Assembly (NCBI GenBank): GCA_965199175.1
Contig: OZ240684.1
Location: 1,426,001 to 1,490,000, forward strand
Direction of reading: 5' to 3'
DNA length: 64,000 nucleotides
Origin: G963923945 sp965199175
GTDB taxonomy: Bacteria; Pseudomonadota; Alphaproteobacteria; G963923945
The position numbers were made by a program, and so were the translations under genes. Positions 9,160 to 18,112 of this stretch are shown here, piece by piece. Position 1 is the stretch's first letter. Each line of letters opens with the position of its first letter. Under the pieces are notes generated by a model. It saw nothing but the letters and a program-made list of their open reading frames with translations, did not search any database and was not told the origin of the DNA.

Positions 9160-11880
9160 TTATTCGAACAACCGGAGTAATTGTTGCGGTTGCTGATTGG
9201 CCTGAGCCAGAATGGAAATACCGGCCTGTACCAGAATCTGGCTGCTGGTAAAGGCGCTGATTCCGGCGGCCACATCAAGATCAAGCAGCGTACTGCGTGC
9301 TGCCTCGGCGTTCTCAACAGCCACCGCAACATTGTTGGAGGCAAATTCCAGCCGGTTCTGACCGGCACCAATAATCGCCCGGACATTATTCAACCTGTCA
9401 ATGGCACCGGTTACAGCAACCGATGCCCTGTCAGAATTGACCGTATCTGCCCCATCAATACGAACCGCATCCAGGCCGGTTCTTTCGATACCCAAAGACC
9501 GTAGATTGGCCGCGCCAACATCAAAGGTCACGCTGTCGGATTCCAAAATCCCCGACCCGACCTTGAACGAGAAGGAGCGTCGATCATTAAAGGATGAACC
9601 AAAGGTCACTGATTGTCTGAGTTCTCCTAACGATACGAAGGTCTCAGCAGATGTATCCCGGCGATTCAACTGAGTCTCAGTAACCTGTGTCGACAAATTG
9701 AGATTGAGCGTGATCGTATCACCGGCACTATTTCTCAGCGTCACCGCCTGAAAACCGATCCGCGTTAAGTCGGCAGTCCCGGTGAGATTACCGCGTCTTG
9801 CATCGGAATGATCGATCGAAACAATCGCCTCAGTTAAGACATTGCCGGTGGCACCGCGCTCAAACCGGATGCGGTTATCCAGCCCGGCCAGATCACCCGA
9901 TACCTGAATGATATCGAACGATGCCTGGGTCCGGCCACCACTGGACAAAAAGGCCGTATTCGATAATCTGTTGGCCTGGAACGCAAGGGTTTCACCGTCA
10001 TCCAAAGTGCCGTCAGCAGCCGCAGCACCACCAGACGTCAAATCATTCGCGCTGTTGTTGGTCACTGTGACATTGATGATATTCCCATTGGCATGCTCCA
10101 AATCCACCGTCACACTCGAATTGGCTGCAATTGAATTGGCGACATCACCGCTGGAGTAAGTCGCCCCCAGGCTGAATGTCAACTGAGAGTTGGCAGTCTG
10201 CGCATCGTTATCACCGTTAATCACAAAATTGGTGCTCCTCAGGGTATCCAGCAAACTCTCAGTGGTCTGGCCAGTTCCAGGAGTGAAGCTATTGATCCGG
10301 AACGAAAAATTACCATCATTGAAAGTCGCAGCAAGGCCAGTAGGCAAAGCTGTGATCCGGCTCGCGGCATCCGCAATATCTCTGTTACGGTTAAACGCAC
10401 CCGAAACCGTGACCTCAAATATCCGGGTACCAACTGTGACCACGGTCCTGCCGGCTTCACCATTGATCCCGCTCAGCGCGTTACTCGCCTGCCCGGTCGT
10501 GTTACCAATGGTTCCGGTAAAGCTGTTGGTGGACGCAGTATAGGAAAGCGAAAGAGGCGTATTAGACCCGGTGCCACCAATCTCACGAACCGATACATCA
10601 CCGCTGTTGATCAGGCTGGCAATCGTACCGGGCGTTGCAATCGATGTAGCCCGGACAGCCAGACTGCCGGTCACAAGATCATTGCCCTGACCATTCAGTC
10701 CTAACAGCTCTAACAGAGTCCCGCTATCCGTAACATCTTGCAGCTGGGCATACTCAGCATCGGTAAGAGCCGCACTCAGATTGATGGTAACATCAACAAA
10801 ATCACCCTGGCTGTTCTGAAACCGGATGTTCTGAGCATCGGTATTGGTAAAGTCAACCGTATCAGGAGTCGTAGGGGTGTTAACCGCCACCAGTTCTTCA
10901 CCGCCGCTATTGGCAATCCTGAGCCTGGATGCCGTAATGGCCGATGTCGCATCGGCAACGATTTGGGTACTCAGACCCGCAAGGTTGCCGCCATAATTAC
11001 GAACGGTAAATACATCGGCGGGAGCAAACCCTCCCTCTCCGGTCAAACTGGCGGTGTTTTCCAGCCGTGTCGGATTAAAGGTGGTCTTGGAAAAAGCACT
11101 GTCAATGGTGATGGAAACCGTACGCTCATTCACCCCACCCCGGTCAAAAACCACATCAATGGTCTCAGTTTGTCCGGGATTCAAATCAGTCTCAACCCCC
11201 GGTGTTAAGGGAAGAGCGGTGAGGCCAGTCGCCGTGCGAACCGCAGAACTGCCAACTGGTTGAGAAAGATCCGTGACCGTAAAGATACCGTTCTGACCAT
11301 CGACTGCATAAGCAATCTCAACCAAAGTTGAGTCAAAACCATCACTGAATTTAACATCGGTAATCCCTTGCTGAAGACCGATTGTATTGTCAATCAGCCG
11401 CAGACCCGCACCGGCCTGAGCAACCGTTTCATCCCCCACCCGGGTGATCACCCTGGTCTCGCCATTGATCAGTTGAACGCCGTTGAATTCGGTGTCACCG
11501 GCAATCCGGTCAATTTCCCGTTGCAGAGAATTAAATTCTAACTGCAGGGAATTGCGCTCCGCTTCGCCCAAAGTGTCCGAACCCGACTGCACAGCCAGGG
11601 TTTTCAAACGAAACAAAATATCGGAAATCGTGTTTAAGGCACCATCAGCAACCTGAAGAAGAGAGCTGGCCTGTCCGGCATTCACATTGGCCTGCCGAAG
11701 GGCACCAACCTCAGCCCGCAACCGCGAACCAATCGCCAGAGATGCCGCATCATCGCGGGCACCCAAAACACGCAATCCCGAAGATAATCGTGCAATCTCT
11801 CCGGTTGCCCGGCGGTCATTAACAGTCAGGTTACGATGGGCAACATTGGCCGCGAAATTTGAAATGATGTTCAGAGCCAT
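9160..11880 (-). CDS. fliC: Flagellin 2 (906 aa, enlarged)
   Basis: Second filament subunit, a paralogue of flagellin 1 with nearly identical N- and C-terminal domains and long identical stretches in the centre (for example VREIGGTGSNTPLSLSY). It differs most around residues 545-615. A sound AGGAG lies 7 bases before the ATG. It starts only 52 bases after fliW with no terminator between, so it may be co-transcribed with fliW, unlike flagellin 1, which has its own sigma-54 promoter. The two copies may therefore be expressed differently. The size is about twice a typical flagellin. Confidence 0.95.
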   Translation of the reverse strand: MALNIISNFAANVAHRNLTVNDRRATGEIARLSSGLRVLGARDDAASLAIGSRLRAEVGALRQANVNAGQASSLLQVADGALNTISDILFRLKTLAVQSGSDTLGEAERNSLQLEFNSLQREIDRIAGDTEFNGVQLINGETRVITRVGDETVAQAGAGLRLIDNTIGLQQGITDVKFSDGFDSTLVEIAYAVDGQNGIFTVTDLSQPVGSSAVRTATGLTALPLTPGVETDLNPGQTETIDVVFDRGGVNERTVSITIDSAFSKTTFNPTRLENTASLTGEGGFAPADVFTVRNYGGNLAGLSTQIVADATSAITASRLRIANSGGEELVAVNTPTTPDTVDFTNTDAQNIRFQNSQGDFVDVTINLSAALTDAEYAQLQDVTDSGTLLELLGLNGQGNDLVTGSLAVRATSIATPGTIASLINSGDVSVREIGGTGSNTPLSLSYTASTNSFTGTIGNTTGQASNALSGINGEAGRTVVTVGTRIFEVTVSGAFNRNRDIADAASRITALPTGLAATFNDGNFSFRINSFTPGTGQTTESLLDTLRSTNFVINGDNDAQTANSQLTFSLGATYSSGDVANSIAANSSVTVDLEHANGNIINVTVTNNSANDLTSGGAAAADGTLDDGETLAFQANRLSNTAFLSSGGRTQASFDIIQVSGDLAGLDNRIRFERGATGNVLTEAIVSIDHSDARRGNLTGTADLTRIGFQAVTLRNSAGDTITLNLNLSTQVTETQLNRRDTSAETFVSLGELRQSVTFGSSFNDRRSFSFKVGSGILESDSVTFDVGAANLRSLGIERTGLDAVRIDGADTVNSDRASVAVTGAIDRLNNVRAIIGAGQNRLEFASNNVAVAVENAEAARSTLLDLDVAAGISAFTSSQILVQAGISILAQANQQPQQLLRLFE

Positions 11881-11932
11881 TGGATATCTCCTGTTTATGA
11901 ATAATGCTTAAAATCTGACTACAGATGGTTGG

Positions 11933-12487
11933 CTAATTGATGGGATGGCGAATCGCATAAGCAGTGTTGGCAAAAACATATTGAACGCCCTGCCTGGTCT
12001 TGAGGTTGATTATGATCGGGGCCCGGATATTGGCGGTTGCCGAGAATTGATCTTTGGTCTTATGCAATGTCACAATCGCCAAAATCACTGCATCTTCCTT
12101 GTCTATACCAAGGTTTTTCAAAGCCTTATCTAAATCCTCCGGGGCAATCGGCCCCCCCTCAGAGGCCAATGGCAACAGAAGAAAAGAAACATCAGGATCA
12201 TGAATCGACTGCAACAGACGAAACTGGGCCAAACGTTCATCAGGAAGCTCCATCAAGCCGTAATCCCGATGATCGGCAAACCCGATCAGACCCTTCTCAA
12301 AAGTGATCTGCTCGGCTGGAAAAACACGCGGTGACAATCCGGCTTCCTGTGAGTCGTCCACGGTTTCATGCACCGTTGAATCACTGGCCTGTGACTGATT
12401 CACAGCGTCCTGATCCCGATTAGGAGAGGTCTTCGAAGCCGGACCAGAACCCGGCGCCGTATCTTCGCTAACAGGGGAATTCAGCAT
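11933..12487 (-). CDS. fliW: FliW, flagellar assembly factor
   Basis: FliW binds flagellin and CsrA, so that free flagellin releases CsrA to repress flagellin translation (shown in Bacillus and other bacteria). Residues from about 55 carry the family pattern: ITFEKGLIGFADHRDYGL, later NIRAPIIINLKTRQGVQYV and a final YAIRHPI. The first 50 residues are an S/D/Q-rich extension that the usual 150-residue FliW lacks. GAGGAG lies just before the ATG. The gene sits between flgL and flagellin 2, and csrA is at 38.2 kb in the same window. Confidence 0.92.
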   Translation of the reverse strand: MLNSPVSEDTAPGSGPASKTSPNRDQDAVNQSQASDSTVHETVDDSQEAGLSPRVFPAEQITFEKGLIGFADHRDYGLMELPDERLAQFRLLQSIHDPDVSFLLLPLASEGGPIAPEDLDKALKNLGIDKEDAVILAIVTLHKTKDQFSATANIRAPIIINLKTRQGVQYVFANTAYAIRHPIN

Positions 12488-12579
12488 CTGTCGTCTCCTC
12501 GCTGATTATAAAATAAATGCATCCAGTCATGTCCTTTTTGACCCTTAAAAAACATTCGGTTAAACCAACCAAACAACCC

Positions 12580-13503
12580 TTAGAGAAAATTGAGAATAGA
12601 AAGATTGGTTGCCTGAGCAATCGCCCGAAATGAGGAATCAATGACATTCCTTTGGTTAAATAAACGGGTCGTTAATTCAGGCAGATCCACATTCTCAATG
12701 TCATTGATCTGCTTGCCCAAAATCAGCTGAAAATCTTCATGGCTGGTCTTGATATTCTCAATCTGGGCACGCACCCCCCCGACCTCGGTCCGGATTCCGG
12801 CCAAATCGCCAATGGCTTCCTCAACCAAACGCTTGGCTTCTACTATCCGCTCCCGGTCAGCCGGAGGACCAACATCAGTTGTCCGTGCCAAATTGAGAGC
12901 ACGCATCAATTTTTCAAACCCCGGGGCCTGAGCAGTCACCCCATAATTGATGATTGAGGAATCACTGGCCCGGACCTGAGAAATCTGATTATTTCCCTTG
13001 TAATAAGACGTGTTGGACTGGCTTGGCAGCCGACCCGAAGGCGGACGGGCAAAATCAGGATCACGCACATCAACCGGCTGGCGTAATGTGTTGGTCCCGG
13101 CAAAAAGATAGCGCCCATTGACCCGGATATTGAGATTCGAAACCAGTTGATCAAGAAACGCCTGAGCCTGCTCATTCAGTTGCTGAGCCGAAGCATTCTG
13201 ATTGCTCAGAGCACTCACCAGATTCACATTAAATTCAGAAGCAATCTTTTCGGTTGAATCAATGCTGTTCTCCATCGCCCCCAAACGGCCTTCAACCACG
13301 TCAATATTATTGATGAAGCGATCGGTGCGCTCGAAGCGATTCTTGAATGAAATCAACCGCGAAGCATCAGGACCAATGCCGACAAAATTCCGGCTTTTCT
13401 TACCAGAACTTTGAGCAATCAGACCATCATAACGGCTGTTGTTTTCCCGTAAGGAAAACAACAGACTATTGAAATTGGCCAGATCACCGACCCGATTAAC
13501 CAT
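12580..13503 (-). CDS. flgL: FlgL, hook-filament junction protein
   Basis: Joins FlgK to the flagellin filament. A 307-residue flagellin-like protein: an N-terminal helix pair around LANFNSLLFSLRENNSRYDGL, a central region with FNVNLVSALSNQNAS and INGRYLFAGT-like sequence, and a C-terminus ending FNQRNVIDSSFRAIAQATNLSILNFL. Unlike FlgK, FliD and flagellin here, it is of normal size. It starts 9 bases after flgK and is clearly in the same operon. Confidence 0.93.
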   Translation of the reverse strand: MVNRVGDLANFNSLLFSLRENNSRYDGLIAQSSGKKSRNFVGIGPDASRLISFKNRFERTDRFINNIDVVEGRLGAMENSIDSTEKIASEFNVNLVSALSNQNASAQQLNEQAQAFLDQLVSNLNIRVNGRYLFAGTNTLRQPVDVRDPDFARPPSGRLPSQSNTSYYKGNNQISQVRASDSSIINYGVTAQAPGFEKLMRALNLARTTDVGPPADRERIVEAKRLVEEAIGDLAGIRTEVGGVRAQIENIKTSHEDFQLILGKQINDIENVDLPELTTRLFNQRNVIDSSFRAIAQATNLSILNFL

Positions 13504-13512
13504 GAGTGTCTC

Positions 13513-16500
13513 CTAACGCACGATATTGATCAGTTCATCCAGCAAATCAGCCGAAACCCGGATAACACGCGAAGCAGCGTTGAAGGCTGCACGCAGAACC
13601 TCAAGCTGGGCCAATTCTTCATTGACATTGACCCCGCTGATACTTCCTCTTTGAGTCTCCAAAGTGTTGTAAATGGCTTCCTGGGAAGCATGTTCGGCCC
13701 GCGCCGTCTCAGCCTTGATGGAATTCAAACCCACAATATCGGCCGCATATCCGCTCAGCGTGTTGCTCGCGGCAGGCAATCCACCAGCCCTTTGAAAATC
13801 AATCGTGCTGTCAAAGCCCGAAAGCATCGAATGAATGACCGAAGCATCCCCGCCAGCCAGAGCATTCTCACCAATCTCAGGCGTCCGCGACTGACCAAAT
13901 ACCGATTCACCAAACCGTACCGATAGCTGACCCGGACCTGCCCCTCCACGTATCTGAGATAACGTCAGAACACCCAAAATCTGACGAGAACCCGCCAGAC
14001 GAATCGCTATCGAGTGACTGCCTCCATCATCAAGATCCTGAGACGGTGTCGCCGAGAACGGTTCATTATCAACACTGAATTCCAATCCCGGAGAAGCCGC
14101 AAGATTGAGAACACCGTCCCGGGGGCTTTCAAAATTCAGGGTTAAACTGCCATCGGACCGGCTGTAAGCACCAATATCAACAAGTTCCCGCAACCCGCTG
14201 ACGTTAAAACCATCATTTTCGCCCGGCTGAAACGTCGTCTCACCACCCAGAGTCACACCACCAGAAGGCGGGGCGACAAATGCCGCACGATCACCAGTCG
14301 AAAGACGGCTGACATTGCGGTCAAAATTCGCATCCAACGTGACCAAAACCCCCAATTCATCAAAGGAGATGGTCGCTGTTTCATCATTGATCAGACTCCC
14401 CCCCTCTACACGCGCCACACTGTTTAAAGAACCAGTGATATCAAGGGTTTGTTGTTGTCCGGTGGTCAGGTTGATGATCGTCATCATCTCACCGTTTGCG
14501 GCATCATAATTCAAACGATAGGCATCTCCGCTCCGCGACCGGACCGGATCATAAGCAAAGCTGATCCCGGCATTAGAAAAACCCTCGGCAATGCCCTCAA
14601 CTTCAGTCGGGTCCGCACGAACCGGAGAAAAAGCACCCCGGGGCAACCGACTGACATCTTCGACAAAACGCTGATTGACCCGAATGCTTTGCAAGATCGA
14701 CATATTGTCGCTGCGCAGATCAAGCCGGTCCAGCAGCCCCCCTTTGTCTTGCAGAACAAAGTTGCGCCCACCGGCATGGGAAATCAGCAACCTCACCCCG
14801 GATCCTTCCTGAAAGATACTCGCCCGAATTCCTTGATTCTGTAATCCGGGATTGCCGTTGATTGACTCAGCAATATCGGTCAACTGATCGCTGGCCTGAT
14901 ATGTCACTGTCTCCAAGAGACCATCGGCCAGGAATGTCAGCTCTCCTGCCAGACCCGGACGATACGACGCCTGATCAAAGGCCCCGGACGCATAGGTCGC
15001 GTAATTATTCCCCGAAAGAATGAGATCATTAAAACCGAAGAAATGAGAAAAACCACGTTCTTCACCCGCAACCGTGACCCGGCTTTCGGTTTGGGGGATG
15101 CGCCGCTCAGTCGCTTGCAGAGTCATCACCGCTGCCAGATTGCCGCTGATATCACTCACCTTGACCGGCTCTGTTGATTCCTTTCTGAAAACCAACTGAT
15201 TATCAATAATCGATGCTGTCACCGAAAATTCCAGGGGAACCAGATTGAGTGATTCAATCAAACCACCAGTCGCATCCGCAACAACCGGAACACCCCCATC
15301 AGACCGGGCCAGGGTAAAGTCTCCCCCGGTTGTCGAGGCGACCACCGAAAAGGGTCGAACCGAAAAACCAAAACGGGTCAATAAACCAGGTGTGGAACCG
15401 GTCAGGTCAAAAGACCCGCCGGTATCACTGATCACCAGACGGGATTGCCCCTCCTGGGAAATAACCGAAGCAGTGACCCCGGAAGCCAGTAAATCAGTAT
15501 TACCATTGATGGCCTCAGCAACATCATTGAGCGAATCGTCAGCCTCAACAACAATAGTCTGATCATTGATAACCAGGTCACCGGCAAAAGAAGACCCCAA
15601 CCCAAGAGCCGGATCACCAACTGCACGCGCTTGCCAAACCGATGCCGTATTGATGCGGTCACGGATCGTATCCAGCGAATCGGTGCTGCCGACATAAGAA
15701 AACGCAACCCCGTCAATGGTAAAACGACCACTGCCAATGGCTTGTCCGCTCGGGGAGCCGGTTGCCGTGTTCAGATTGGTCTGGGGGTCGTTTACCTTGC
15801 TCAGCGAACGCACAGCCTGAGCACGATTGATGCGGGCAGAAAGGTCAACCAGTGAATCCCGGGACGCATTATACGCAACCGGAATATCATCAATTTCCAG
15901 AATATGATCACCGGACTGGGCATCGAAAGACACATTCAGACTATCCCGGGGCGAAGAAACCGAAGCCGAAGCAAGCTGCTGAATAATGCCAACACCTGAG
16001 CCACCAAGACTCCGGCCCGACGAATCAAGCGCGATCCCATACTCTCTTTGCAATGTCTCAATCACCAACCGGCCAGAATTATCCAAATGCGCACTGGCAC
16101 TGCTGAGACCTCTGTCAATGGCCTGAACCAGGCTGCCCACAGTCAGGGTCCCACCCTGGGCCAACGCCAAAGACCGGAGATCAAGATCCAGAATATCGGG
16201 TTGACCAAAACCGTTATCGACATAGTTGCCTTGCCGGTTAAGCACCGCCAGACGCAATGTTCCGGAAAGACTTTCGGTTGTCCCGACAACATCACCGGTG
16301 CTGAAATTCCGGCTGCCAACCAGCTGTTGGGGGGGGGGGAAACCGCTGCCGGTATTGGCGAATTTGTTTAATTCGTCACTCAGGGTTGAGGAAAGCTGAC
16401 CAATAGATGCCTGCAAGTCAGGCAAAATCGTGTCACGCATCGCAATCAATGCGTTCAGCCGTCCACTGCCGATTTTCCTGGTGATATCTTCACCATTGAG

Positions 16501-17301
16501 ATTGATGCCATCAATATCGCCGGCAGCATGGGTGATTTCCGCCGTCAGCTGAGATGACGTGATATGGCCAATAGGTTCGGCCCCATGGTCAGCCAGGGGC
16601 TGGCCTGACCGGGTCAGGACAACCAGTTCATGATTGGCCGGACGCTCATACGTAACGATATCAATTTCTTCAGCGATTTTAGAAACCGCCGCATCACGCT
16701 GATCCTGAAGGGCCCCTGCGGGTTGCTTATTGCCTAATGCCCGGGCAATGCGGGTGTTGAGATCACGAATTAAGACCGTCTGCTCATTGAGTCTTTGTAC
16801 GGATTCACCGATTCTCTGCTCTGCCTGCTCACGCAACCCCCGGATATCATCCGAAAGTTGGCGCAAGTGATCAACAAAGCCTTCAACAGCAGCAATCGCA
16901 CTGCTTTGCTCCGACAAGCCGGAGGGGGTATTAACCAGGCTTTCCAGTTTGTCAGCAATCTGGATGACTCGCCGACTGACCGAATTGTCACTGGCAACAG
17001 TCCCGAACAGATTTTGTATCTGATCAAAAAATTGCCTGGAAACTTCTGACTGAGATCTTTGGGAACGGTTTTCAATCAGGTCTTTGGTCAAAAACTGATC
17101 CACCACCCGGGTAACCGATTCAACCCGAACGCCGGATCCGGCCCCAAGAATATGCCGGGAAGCCAGATTGACTTTTTGGCGGTGATAATCCGGATTGCGG
17201 GCATTGGCAATGTTATTAGACGCCGTATCAATGGCTGTCCGGGTGGCCTGCATACCGGTCAGGGCATTCCTCAAAGCCACACCGAGTGAAGAATTTGCCA
17301 T
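13513..17301 (-). CDS. flgK: FlgK, hook-filament junction protein (enlarged)
   Basis: First junction protein between hook and filament. The start MANSSLGVALRNALTGMQATRTAIDTASNNIANARNP-type sequence is the classic rod/hook N-terminus; I use the ATG at 17301 because an upstream in-frame start at 17373 would overlap flgN. The end, VNVNEELAQLEVLRAAFNAASRVI, is the classic C-terminus. At 1262 residues it is two to three times normal. The centre carries flagellin-IN-type motifs near 576-644 and 786-861 (DSLNDVAEAINGN, DQLTDIAESINGN) and a segment near 926-998 resembling FliD and flagellin. Codons for GFPPPQQ contain an 11-base C run (16329-16339), discussed as a possible slippage site. Confidence 0.94.
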   Translation of the reverse strand: MANSSLGVALRNALTGMQATRTAIDTASNNIANARNPDYHRQKVNLASRHILGAGSGVRVESVTRVVDQFLTKDLIENRSQRSQSEVSRQFFDQIQNLFGTVASDNSVSRRVIQIADKLESLVNTPSGLSEQSSAIAAVEGFVDHLRQLSDDIRGLREQAEQRIGESVQRLNEQTVLIRDLNTRIARALGNKQPAGALQDQRDAAVSKIAEEIDIVTYERPANHELVVLTRSGQPLADHGAEPIGHITSSQLTAEITHAAGDIDGINLNGEDITRKIGSGRLNALIAMRDTILPDLQASIGQLSSTLSDELNKFANTGSGFPPPQQLVGSRNFSTGDVVGTTESLSGTLRLAVLNRQGNYVDNGFGQPDILDLDLRSLALAQGGTLTVGSLVQAIDRGLSSASAHLDNSGRLVIETLQREYGIALDSSGRSLGGSGVGIIQQLASASVSSPRDSLNVSFDAQSGDHILEIDDIPVAYNASRDSLVDLSARINRAQAVRSLSKVNDPQTNLNTATGSPSGQAIGSGRFTIDGVAFSYVGSTDSLDTIRDRINTASVWQARAVGDPALGLGSSFAGDLVINDQTIVVEADDSLNDVAEAINGNTDLLASGVTASVISQEGQSRLVISDTGGSFDLTGSTPGLLTRFGFSVRPFSVVASTTGGDFTLARSDGGVPVVADATGGLIESLNLVPLEFSVTASIIDNQLVFRKESTEPVKVSDISGNLAAVMTLQATERRIPQTESRVTVAGEERGFSHFFGFNDLILSGNNYATYASGAFDQASYRPGLAGELTFLADGLLETVTYQASDQLTDIAESINGNPGLQNQGIRASIFQEGSGVRLLISHAGGRNFVLQDKGGLLDRLDLRSDNMSILQSIRVNQRFVEDVSRLPRGAFSPVRADPTEVEGIAEGFSNAGISFAYDPVRSRSGDAYRLNYDAANGEMMTIINLTTGQQQTLDITGSLNSVARVEGGSLINDETATISFDELGVLVTLDANFDRNVSRLSTGDRAAFVAPPSGGVTLGGETTFQPGENDGFNVSGLRELVDIGAYSRSDGSLTLNFESPRDGVLNLAASPGLEFSVDNEPFSATPSQDLDDGGSHSIAIRLAGSRQILGVLTLSQIRGGAGPGQLSVRFGESVFGQSRTPEIGENALAGGDASVIHSMLSGFDSTIDFQRAGGLPAASNTLSGYAADIVGLNSIKAETARAEHASQEAIYNTLETQRGSISGVNVNEELAQLEVLRAAFNAASRVIRVSADLLDELINIVR
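16329..16339 (-). repeat. Homopolymer C11 (G11 on plus) inside flgK
   Basis: Eleven identical bases in the coding sequence of flgK at about residue 322. In this sequence the frame is open. Loss or gain of one base would cut the protein to about a quarter of its length. Confidence 0.9.
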
Positions 17302-17335
17302 TGCCTGCGTCTCCGTTCCTGGTCCTGACCGGAAA

Positions 17336-17773
17336 TCAAGCCAACTGATTGAGAGACATATGAACAGCAGCATTCTTTTTGCCGTTATTCATTGCCCCGT
17401 TGCCAATATAAATATCCGGATCAGCCTCAGCCTCCAGAACAGCTTCAGCAACCGCCTCAACAATCCGTTGATTGACCTTGAGAGCAGCCAGTAACCAACT
17501 CTTGTTTTCGTTCGCTGATGCCTGAAACTTTTCGGTCTTTTCCCTGAGTTCAGTGCGCAAAGAATCGGGAAGCTGGCCAGGATCAGCCCTCAGCTGATCG
17601 TACATTTCCTCAGAAAGTCCGGCATATATTTGACTCAAAGCCGCCTTGGATTCCTGCAATGATTCGATATCGGACAGCTGATGCTGGCGCAGCAGAGCTG
17701 TTTCCTGATCCAGAAGAACGCTTAACTGATCCGCAACTTCCATAAAATCGCGTATTTTTTCTTCAGCCACCAT
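17336..17773 (-). CDS. flgN: FlgN-like export chaperone
   Basis: Probable chaperone for FlgK and FlgL. An all-helical protein of 145 residues with the FlgN layout: heptad-rich N-terminal helix (LSVLLDQETALLRQHQL), then a second helix (ESKAALSQIYAGLSEEM) and a third with ENKSWLLAALKVNQRIVEAV. I place the start at the second ATG (17773) because an AGGAG lies 7 bases before it, made up of codons of the upstream in-frame ATG at 17788. It sits between flgJ and flgK in one operon. Family assignment rests on context and helical pattern. Confidence 0.75.
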   Translation of the reverse strand: MVAEEKIRDFMEVADQLSVLLDQETALLRQHQLSDIESLQESKAALSQIYAGLSEEMYDQLRADPGQLPDSLRTELREKTEKFQASANENKSWLLAALKVNQRIVEAVAEAVLEAEADPDIYIGNGAMNNGKKNAAVHMSLNQLA

Positions 17774-17792
17774 GGGTACACTCCTCATATTC

Positions 17793-18110
17793 TTAAGGTG
17801 ATTCTTGTTGCCTGAGCATGTGCTTCATCACATGATCAGCAATCCCAATCCCTCCTTTGCGGACGGTTGCTTTGGCCATCTCATCAATCATCATGGATCG
17901 ATAGATATCTTCGCCATGTCCGCCACCAAAAGGAGGGGAAGCCGAAAGACCATCAAACATCGGCTCGAGCATCTGAGCGATAAACATGGCTTCAAAAGCC
18001 TCGGCGGCCTGACGGGCTCTTTCAGTCTTGCTGGCGTGGCGAGACTGAATCGAGCCACTGGCCTGAGCCGCCGAGGCTTCGGGGAGAAACGGAGAAACAA
18101 GCGTATCCAT
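17793..18110 (-). CDS. flgJ: FlgJ-type rod-binding protein
   Basis: 105 residues matching only the N-terminal rod-capping domain of FlgJ: KTERARQAAEAFEAMFIAQMLEPMF and, later, GEDIYRSMMIDEMAKATVRKGGIGIADHV. The muramidase domain of enteric FlgJ is absent, as is usual in alphaproteobacteria, so a separate lytic enzyme must open the cell wall. It starts 3 bases after flgI and is translationally close to it. Confidence 0.92.
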   Translation of the reverse strand: MDTLVSPFLPEASAAQASGSIQSRHASKTERARQAAEAFEAMFIAQMLEPMFDGLSASPPFGGGHGEDIYRSMMIDEMAKATVRKGGIGIADHVMKHMLRQQESP

Positions 18111-18112
18111 AA

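Noticed and set aside
5927..11911. Plus-strand frames inside the flagellin genes
   Set aside because: They occur in parallel in both paralogues because the sequence is duplicated, and they read as antisense shadows.
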